Shown here: positions 57,384 through 64,000 of the stretch, one piece after another
Numbering within the stretch: position 1 is the stretch's first letter
Layout: the number at the start of each line of letters is the position of its first letter
NCBI GenBank assembly: GCA_029891345.1
Contig: CM056999.1
Coordinates: 27,005,418 to 27,069,417 of the forward strand
Source of the DNA: Dryococelus australis
Lineage: Eukaryota > Arthropoda > Insecta > Phasmatodea > Phasmatidae
Length of the DNA: 64,000 nucleotides
Direction of reading: 5' to 3'
Translations under genes and position numbers: made by a program
The notes under the pieces: generated by a model
Told to the model about the DNA's origin: nothing
What the model saw: the letters and a program-made list of their open reading frames with translations, nothing else
The model's database searches: none

Positions 57384-58800
57384 TTAATGCACCAAAAGCC
57401 ACGGCAAAGCCTGATAGTCAATTTCGAGAAAAACTTCCGCATGTTCCCAATATTGCCTAAATTTGTCTATGGCAAAACCTACGGCTAAACATTCCAACTC
57501 GTATATAGTTGAAGACATTTTCTCTTCGGGAGTAAGTGTGTGTGACGCAAAGGTAATGGACTGACAATATCCATCAATCTCCTGAGCCAAGACAGCTCCT
57601 GTCGTCTAACCCGAAGTGCCAGCTTGAAGGATAAATTCTTTGCTAAAATCTGGCATACATAAAAAAAGGAGGATGGATATTATTATTATTTAATGTGTCG
57701 AAAGCCTTTTGCTGATCCTCACGCCAATTAAACTTAACATATTTTTTTCTTAATGTATTAAGTGGTGCTGGGTTTTCAGCTAGGTTCGGAATGCATTTTC
57801 CAAAAAACTGAATTATACTAATAAATCTGGCTGTACATTTAGCATCTCGTGGTGGAGGAAACTCTTTAATATAATTTGTTCTTTTCCGAATCAATGTAGA
57901 GTCCACTGGAAGAAATCTTATGCCCCGAAAATTAAATTTATTGAATGCGAATTTAACTTTTGAAGGGTTAACTGTAAGACCTGCCTTTTCTAAACGAAAA
58001 ATAACTTCTATTAGGTGGTCCATGTGCAGATCAAAACTGTCGGAATATTTGACAAAATCATCCAGATAGTTATACACAAACATGAATTTTACATAATGAA
58101 AAATCATATTTAGAAGCCTAGTTTGAACCTGAACACACATGGCCAAGCCAAACGGAACACGAGTAAATTGATATAGGTTCCAAGGAACACAAAATCTCGT
58201 AAATGGTTTTGGAATCTTTCGACAATGGGATTTGGTGATAAGCTACATTTAAATCTATAGTTGTACAGAATTTTGCTTTTCCAAACCACTTCAATGCCGA
58301 ATGGAGATCACAAAGAGGAACTGATTAAATTTCAATGTTTTTGTTAAGTTTTAGGTAGTCCACAACCATCCGATGTTTCCATTGGGTTTTGGTACCAAGA
58401 AGGTGGGACTAGCATATTGGGAAGTAGATTATTCAATAACATCTTTATCTAACAATTCTTGAAATTGTTTTATCAAATTTTCCATCTGAGGTATGCCAAT
58501 CTAGATGGATGACACTTGACATTTTCCTTGTTATGCAGTTTTATCTTATACTCCAACAACTGAGTGAGTCCTAACTCAGTGGCAAGGAGCTCGCGAAAAC
58601 TTTTGCACAGTTTCTAAATAGCAGAACACTGTTGTTCTTCAAGATGATCACATGAATCTACTATTTGATTGGACACTGCTCTACAGTCAGGAGAAACACT
58701 TTGTTTTGGTCGAGAGCCCACCAATGATAGTTTTGTCTCAGGAGCAAAAAAACATGTTCATCTTTACTATCAAGAATTAGGCCAGTTGCAGTCATGAATT
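57384..58800 (-). pseudogene. pol: gypsy-type reverse transcriptase and RNase H
   Basis: RT fingers/palm remnants 'YASPTFLVPKPNG' (about 58420-58380) and the catalytic YLDD box in 'FVYNYLDDFV' (58078-58050), followed by 'HLIEVIFRLEKAGLTVNPSK' (58020-57960). The connection has 'FFGKCIPNLAENPAPLN' and 'FNWREDQQKAFDTL' (57810-57690). RNase H has 'ITFASHTLTPEEK', the YELECLAV block with its catalytic Glu, and 'EIDYQALPWLL' (57560-57390). Stops at about 57645-57610 and in the upstream RT part. Confidence 0.85.
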
Positions 58801-58899
58801 CTGCACCCAAAATATAATATAAACCAAGTTGTTTGGAAACTGTACATCTGTATACTCAACTTTAAAGTGGCGTAACAAGATATCGGCAGAACCTACCTC

Positions 58900-59270
58900 G
58901 TCATGGTATAACATTTACGTCAGAAGGTACAACAGAATTAACTAACCTAAAATTTCTGAATTTCGCAAAAAGCTTAGCAGAAATAATGATATGCGCAGAT
59001 CCTGAATCAACAGGAACTTTAACGTATAATAGCCCTAAATTTGCCTCAACATGGGTGTGGTAACCTTATGAATGCCCACTAAATTGGGTAAATTTACTTG
59101 ACATACTCCACACATTTTCTTCTCACAGTGGGCGTAAGGACTGAACAGCTGATGTAAGTTCCTGGGATGGTTTACATTTTGAAGAAGTTGAGGATTATAC
59201 TGAGCATTGGCAAGCTTACCAGAATTGTTAGGAAGATCGCTCACCCGTCGTACCCGCAAGACTTCTTTAT
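58900..59270 (-). pseudogene. pol: gypsy-type aspartic protease and preceding Cys-containing region
   Basis: An upstream block with 'CEKKMCGVCQVNLPNLVGIH' (59115-59060) leads into 'VPVDSGSAHIIISAKLFAKF' (about 59020-58960), where DSG is the active-site triad of retroviral proteases. Reading frames change near 59040. The region upstream of 59.27 kb has no gag-like sequence. Confidence 0.7.
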
Positions 59271-59361
59271 TACACTGTTAAAGATTATATATATGTATGT
59301 ATTAAAATTTTTCATTTTACATTTTGTATGTGTAATTTGAAAAAACAGCTATAGTGATGGG

Positions 59362-59412
59362 TCGCTCTCGACAGCGAGTTGTTTAAAACGAAAGACTCGC
59401 TGTCGAGAGCGA
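59362..59412. repeat. perfect 18-bp inverted repeat
   Basis: TCGCTCTCGACAGCGAGT (59362-59379) and its exact complement (59395-59412) around a 15-base loop. The sequence continues with further GACTCGCGAG-type words to about 59.53 kb. A relative of the outer sequence may lie in reverse at about 59.97-60.02 kb ('gcgagccactcttcacatctata'), suggesting a small inverted-repeat element of about 650 bp. Confidence 0.75.
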
Positions 59413-59419
59413 CTCGCGA

Positions 59420-61000
59420 GTTGCTCTGCTTTAGAGAGTCGAATAAATCATGAATGATGAGATCTACAGCTCGGCGATTCACTCTGCTCTATCAGCTCAA
59501 AAAAGGACAGCTCGTCGGGTCGGGAGAATTAAAAAAGCTGCCACTGTAGCATTTAACAATCGCGTTCAAAGGGAGTATGTCCTCTTTTACGAGCATGCAA
59601 GCTGTAAAACCTGAGATAGGAATACCATGAATGTGGCCATGTATTTCTAAGTGTGGACAAAATCACTCAAGCATAATAAGCGCGAGGTTTTCAAAATATT
59701 TTCATTAATTATTTTTATAATATTGCAAAATCGAAATAGTTTGGGAATATTATGTAAATATTGTTCACTGCGCGCTCTCGAGTTTTCTTTAAATTTAAAT
59801 TCACCAAGAATTATTTTCCCTCTAGTAATGATGTTAAAATTATATATATAATTAAGCTTATGCTAAATTTAATATTTTGAATGAATTCAAAATACAACAA
59901 AAATATTACAAAAATTATTACAACACCTTAAACTGTGTAGAAAATGCTATTTATTATGCGATCGCATGTCTTTACATCAGCGCATAGATGCGAGCCACTC
60001 TTCACATCTATACTCTCGACCATTTCGGCGGCCATGCCGCCGAAATTATGTTTAATTCATAAGAAAGAAAGAAATCTATATTCGTCGTATTATTTTCGTG
60101 GTGTTTAATTATTTTTAAAATAATAATAATAATTATTATATATTTATTATTGAAGGACAGTTAATTACACTGACAGGCATACATACATGCCTCTGAATAA
60201 TCCACACCCCTGTGACAGTCGACAGTGATATCAATTCCCGCAAGGAACTCACTAGGAGCATGCCACCCTTGTAATGTCATATATATGTAATTGAACAGTT
60301 GATTTAAGATCCAACATGCAGGCAATAAACCTGCATGTGCCATTACTACTTACATTAGACAGATTTAATTACTATTGTGTGAAATTAATTGGTAAATACT
60401 TCAGAAAAATTTTTACATTTTAGTTTTTAATGCCAAGTACTATTTCCATCTACATTAACATAATTAGATGCATCCTGCAACAACCATCAGTTGACACTGT
60501 ACTTTACAAATGCTTGTGGAGTACATTTTTTTTGTAATTTACAAGTTCTCCTAACCTAACAACACTGCTTCGCAACCTCAATACACTACGAGAGTGTATT
60601 GTCCCTATGAGTCACATTACAGGTGAATAAGTTCGAGGGCAATAACACTGTGTCTGTAGTAGTAATTCTTTGAATATCAATAATCAATTCCAGAAAATGA
60701 CCATACTTGGATAATAATTGTAGAATACATTTTTTTTTTTTAAAGCTAAGAGATCGCCAAGAAAACCTGTAACGTCGCAGTGCTCTAAAATCCGGAAGCA
60801 ACTCCAGAACATATGATTGTTTAATCACATAGACAAAAATTAAAGTGTTAAACAATATATATATAATTAATTTTTTTACCTGAACGAAATCATTTAACAG
60901 AAAATTAAATAAATTGGTATTGTAAAGAAATGACAAAAGGAGAAATAAAATAAAACAATCAAATACATTTTCATACATTATTTATTTAGTACACAATAAA
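59420..61000. other. gene-free stretch with one strong hairpin
   Basis: No gene recognised. At 60022-60046 a perfect 11-bp hairpin (ATTTCGGCGGC, loop CAT, GCCGCCGAAAT) stands out. The rest is AT-rich with short ORFs only. Confidence 0.5.
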
Positions 61001-61045
61001 TACAAAATACATTTATAATTTTAAAAAATTAATTCATTTAGTCCT

Positions 61046-61375
61046 CTACTTTAGAAGACTGCCACATACAAGGCTAAGCAGTTCTCGAATGATTGTAAAC
61101 ATTAGTTTCTTGCGAAAGGCAGTGACTGCCTCTGGATCATGATGATTTCGATCGGTCCCCAGTTGACCATCCACCTCACCATAGCAGCACTGCAGATCTT
61201 GCTCCTGCTTAGCAGTGTGTTTCACGACTTCTGCCTGGCCAATGGTGGGACAACCGCCAACAGCAGGTCCGGCATCCACAGCTTTAGGAATATGCACTGC
61301 TGGGCGGCGCCGACAGATAGGTGCGGGTTCGTTTCCTGAGAAGGAGGCAGAGACATATGTGGCGGGTGCCATCAC
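61046..61375 (-). CDS. hypothetical ORF in the third Polinton fragment
   Basis: A 109-codon ORF, Ala/Pro-rich at the start, with a more typical protein-like end ('DPEAVTAFRKKLMFTIIREL'). It has the same GC-richer composition and strand as the capsid gene downstream of which it lies. No family recognised; it may be a chance ORF. Confidence 0.25.
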   Translation of the reverse strand: MMAPATYVSASFSGNEPAPICRRRPAVHIPKAVDAGPAVGGCPTIGQAEVVKHTAKQEQDLQCCYGEVDGQLGTDRNHHDPEAVTAFRKKLMFTIIRELLSLVCGSLLK

Positions 61376-61605
61376 GAGTGTCTAACATCAACACTCTATT
61401 CGGCGCCGTCTGGTCGTCTGGCTGGCAGAATTCTTCTTCTTGGGCCCAGGGTGCTGTGAACTTTCGTGCCCTGCCTGGGACAGCTCCACGGCACAGTTTG
61501 GTGCATGGATGGTACCAGGCAGCTGGACCGAGGCGATGATTTGGTCGTTGGTGCAGGGCAGCTGCGTCTGTGGCGTCATGTGGAACACGAGGCAGGTCGA
61601 TCGTC

Positions 61606-61803
61606 CTAGACAATCCAATTGAAACTGCTTTGGTTCGTACGCAACCAGACAAAGCACATTATGCAAATTATGCATGCCACTACCATCACAGCTCTCGGTG
61701 TATAGGTGTGCATATATCCATCTTCTGAGATGAAACTGTATTCAATTCTGCGATAGTCAGGTTTGGCATTTGTATAACTGTTCGTAGGACAGAATGGAGT
61801 CAT
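61606..61803 (-). CDS. small membrane protein ORF in the third Polinton fragment
   Basis: A 65-codon ORF: a polar start ('NSYTNAKPDYRRIEYSFISE') followed by one strongly hydrophobic helix ('AVMVVACIICIMCFVWL') and a short tail. It lies on the capsid strand, in composition like the capsid gene, and could be a viral membrane or minor virion protein. No family assigned. Confidence 0.3.
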   Translation of the reverse strand: MTPFCPTNSYTNAKPDYRRIEYSFISEDGYMHTYTPRAVMVVACIICIMCFVWLRTNQSSFNWIV

Positions 61804-61899
61804 GGTGATGATCAGACCTCTAAGCGACGACTAAATGAGCGCATCGGTTTTTCCCACTTATATATAATATGGATGATGAACAGGTGTGCCACCACACAA

Positions 61900-62330
61900 A
61901 AACTAAAATTCTCGTACATTTCGGGCGACCTTGAGTTAGTCGTAACTTGCCGATTCATGGTCCAAGGACGAGGCACACCATTTGTGCAGCAGTTCTGCGT
62001 TTCTCCATGCACATGTCCAGACAGGTCCTGACCTGTCGCAGGCGTTTCGCCAGCTTGTGCAGGGAAGGACAGCCATAATCGCACTGCACATCGAAGAATT
62101 CAACTTTGGTTTTGCACAAGCCATTTATTCATTATTTTTGCTCGGGCCCTGCCAAGTAAACCAGTCATTGCGGATATTGCATCAGTAAGCCACGCAGTGT
62201 GTTTCCCACCCGATGGTACGGAATCTTGCCTTCGTCCCACTCCAGTCCGTGGAGGTGCTTGGTCAGCCAATCGTTCATCTTCTTGCTTTTCTAGTCCAAA
62301 AGTTTCCACGAATAAGGGGGGGGGGGTGGA
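61900..62330 (-). pseudogene. possible conserved Polinton ORF with 'GPEQ' and 'CPSL' blocks
   Basis: Read on the minus strand in pieces: 'NDWLTKHLHGLEWDEGKIPY' (62270-62210), 'YLAGPEQK' (62160-62140), 'CDYGCPSLHKLAKRL' (62080-62035). The series GPE(Q/K)...D..CP.L..L recurs in small proteins of insect virus-like elements, as far as I recall. Two stops follow GPEQK. Tentative. Confidence 0.3.
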
Positions 62331-62479
62331 AGGAGCACGTGCATATTTTGCCATCGTCGTCGTTGGTCACTGCGACCTCCTTGACCATGTAGCCACTCTG
62401 GCTCTGAAAGCCTTGTAGATTACAGTACATCCTGATACAAACTGAGGTGAGAAGCAGTGATAATCCCGTTTATATATGC

Positions 62480-63704
62480 TTAGGTCATCATGTTCACCAG
62501 TCCTGAAGAGCAGTCATAGCTCACTTCTCTGTCGTGTAAAATATAACAGTAAGCATCACTGTTCGCAGGCACGATTTCCATTGAAATTATTTCTATACGA
62601 CAATCCACCACACCATTTTGAACTCGCTCATTTTGTTAGGTCATGTCGAAGACCAGCAATGGTGCCGTTCCATGGAACCTTTCTGGACTCAGGACAGGGT
62701 AGAACTCGCGCCCATAGTAGGAAGCTTGAAACTGAGTATTCAGATAATATGCCAACATAAATCCTTTTTGATCAAACGAGGTGTTACAATCCATGTACGG
62801 ATAGCTTTCGCTATTCAAACATATTTTTATGTTCTGGACTTTGCAGTGGCCGAAGGTCGATTTGTCTGCAGAGATGTTGTGTTGCTCGTTCGTTTTAAAT
62901 GGCATAATGATATAACTTTTTCATCCATACTTGAAGAGTCTTCACAACCCAATGTTTCCTCATGGCAGATGACAGGACCAGACATGTAACCAAACTCCAA
63001 CTCCTGAAGGTTATGTCGGTAATTTTTTTCTTTCTTGGCATAGATTAGTAGCTTCACGCATTCATGGGTAATCGGAATCACTTGGGGAACGAACCACTCC
63101 ATGTTGGTCAGGGTTACAGCGATGGGCTGTGGGTTATCTCCAGCTCCCAACACTGCATCGAGGTGCGAGGTGCCTAGCATTATCACCAGTTCTTGCTTGG
63201 CTTCTATTTTCACCTTCCTATAATCTTCGGCGGAACCACTTATCATCGATAGTGGCACACTCACCTCGAACTTGTCTTCTGTGAAAACGTGAACTTTGAA
63301 GCCATCTTCCATTCCCCAGCCGGCCATTTTTACCATCTCGAGAAAGTTAGGTGTGAGCGAGTGGTAATTTTTTATGGTTTTGATTATGCCCACATCCTGC
63401 ATTTCGTCAATAGTAACACAATTTATTTAATGCATTACTCACTCTATGAGGTGAAGTATACCATTGTGAACGAACACTGTTGTGGTGGGCTGGTCCTGTC
63501 CTCTTTTGTGAGCATACCTCGGATGCACAAAATTATTGTGAAGGCAGGGTGTAGATATCTTGACGCTGTATTGGGATTCGAACAAAACGTCCGAGGGCGT
63601 AGGGACCAGTCAGATACAAGTTGTTAGCAATGCAGCTCAAACTTGACGATACTATTGTCGAATTTTACCTGCTGGATCACATCCAGTATGTCGTTATCTT
63701 CCAT
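62480..63704 (-). pseudogene. Polinton major capsid protein (double jelly-roll)
   Basis: Builds the icosahedral shell. N-terminus from ATG 63704: 'MEDNDILDVIQQVKFDNSIV' then 'KFELHC'. Then 'IRGMLTKEDR' (near 63500), 'VGIIKTIKNYHSLTPNF' (63395-63345), 'KQELVIMLG' (63215) and 'TLTNMEWFVPQVIPITHECV' (63120-63060). In another frame come 'FKTNEQHNISADKSTFGHCK', 'ICLNSESYPYMDCN' and 'FDQKGFMLAYYLNTQFQASY' (62900-62710), then 'PLLVFDMT', 'ANSDAYCYILHDREVSYDC' and the stop at 62480-62482. The order (FD.SIV, EWRVP, FDHC..N...LNS.YYPY, FD....Y, YCLILHDR...Y) is characteristic of Polinton MCPs. Frameshifts near 63460, 63410 and 62900, plus at least four in-frame stops. Shorter than many Polinton MCPs. 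Confidence 0.85.
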
Positions 63705-64000
63705 GCCTGCTAGCTTTCAAACCTAGGCTACATAGAAACTGTTTGTTGGCACGTGTTAGCCCATCCTTGGCCCGAGCTCTACTGCTCTCGGGTTTGGTTC
63801 TGTGCTCGACTTTATGCACAGTCTGCCTAACAAAACTCAATCACATTGTTTGAAGGGCAAGCACAAGGTGATTTATTCATTTCTAAAGTGTGTCTTCTCA
63901 TCTTCCTGATCGATGCTTGATAGTGCCACTTTTTGTATGCTCTTCGCGATCATGGGAACATAAACGATGCTTTTCCGAACTTCGGCCAGTTTATAATCTG
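63705..64000 (-). other. region upstream of the capsid gene, cut by the window edge
   Basis: On the minus strand an open stretch at the window edge reads 'KLAEVRKSIVYVPMIAKSIQ' and then a charged segment. It is probably another gene of the same Polinton on the capsid strand, but too little is present to name it. Confidence 0.3.

Larger units (their letters stand above)
51660..59280 (-). mobile_element. Ty3/gypsy provirus with env (errantivirus-like), decayed
   Basis: Gene order on the minus strand is protease, reverse transcriptase, RNase H, integrase, envelope, that of Ty3/gypsy retroelements of the errantivirus kind. Gag is not found: readable sequence begins just before the protease at about 59.27 kb. 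All genes carry stops and frameshifts. A hAT-like insertion interrupts pol at 55545-57111. Confidence 0.8.

Noticed and set aside
59340..60020. hAT element with CAG ends
   Set aside because: The possible ends match only loosely and no 8-bp duplication could be seen; kept only as an inverted-repeat observation.

Overview
The window is eukaryotic nuclear DNA, most likely from an arthropod and probably an insect with a large, repeat-rich genome. It is AT-rich, has no recognisable host gene, and consists almost entirely of decayed mobile elements and endogenous virus-like DNA. The insect reading rests on a Ty3/gypsy element with an errantivirus-type envelope gene, several Polinton/Maverick (adintovirus-like) gene sets, a pogo/Tigger-type transposase with a terminal zinc finger, hAT and mariner-type debris, a tRNA-derived SINE and several 118-145 bp satellites. 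Nearly every recognised protein is broken by stops and frameshifts, so most genes are given as pseudogenes with the extent of recognisable homology.

Layout. 1-9.5 kb: AT-rich sequence with dispersed repeats, a broken pogo-like transposase (6.65-8.27 kb, minus), a 621-bp MITE with long inverted ends (8345-8965) and a SINE. 9.56-27.3 kb: a large, very AT-rich virus-like region. It holds a packaging ATPase, a jelly-roll penton-like protein, two protein-primed-type family B DNA polymerases in the same orientation, a retroviral-type Polinton integrase, two BRO-N proteins (one with a T5orf172/GIY-YIG-like tail), a matrixin metalloprotease with prodomain and hemopexin-like tail, an intact double zinc-module ORF, two members of a small 'W..ATDF/YG..V/LP.RY' protein family, and a GC-richer cassette with a ribonucleotide reductase small-subunit tail. 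Short hairpins sit at or near gene 3' ends, and two genes share a duplicated 5' leader. Tandem repeat arrays lie at both edges (9.56-9.9 and 26.65-27.3 kb).

27.3-36 kb: no genes recognised; a CpG-dense block near 32.3-32.6 kb and two satellite arrays. 36.5-42.07 kb: a second, GC-richer Polinton gene set (adenovirus-type protease, PX-like core protein, packaging ATPase, a conserved Polinton protein, integrase), with catalytic residues lost in protease and integrase. 42.09-45.85 kb: a 3.77-kb element with long inverted repeats, AGT...ACT ends and internal satellites, best read as an internally deleted Polinton; a further copy of its end lies at 46.0-46.8 kb.

49.1-49.6 kb: mariner/Tc1-type transposase remnant. 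51.66-59.28 kb: a Ty3/gypsy (errantivirus-like) provirus on the minus strand, with protease, reverse transcriptase, RNase H, integrase and env, interrupted by a 1567-bp hAT-like insertion (55545-57111) with a near-perfect 8-bp target duplication. 61.0-64.0 kb: a third Polinton fragment on the minus strand whose clear gene is the double jelly-roll major capsid protein (62480-63704).

Taken together, replication (DNA polymerase), integration (integrase), packaging (ATPase), maturation (protease) and capsid (major capsid, penton-like) functions of Polinton-type viruses are all present, but spread over at least three separate broken copies. All assignments come from reading motifs by eye; no database search was run.
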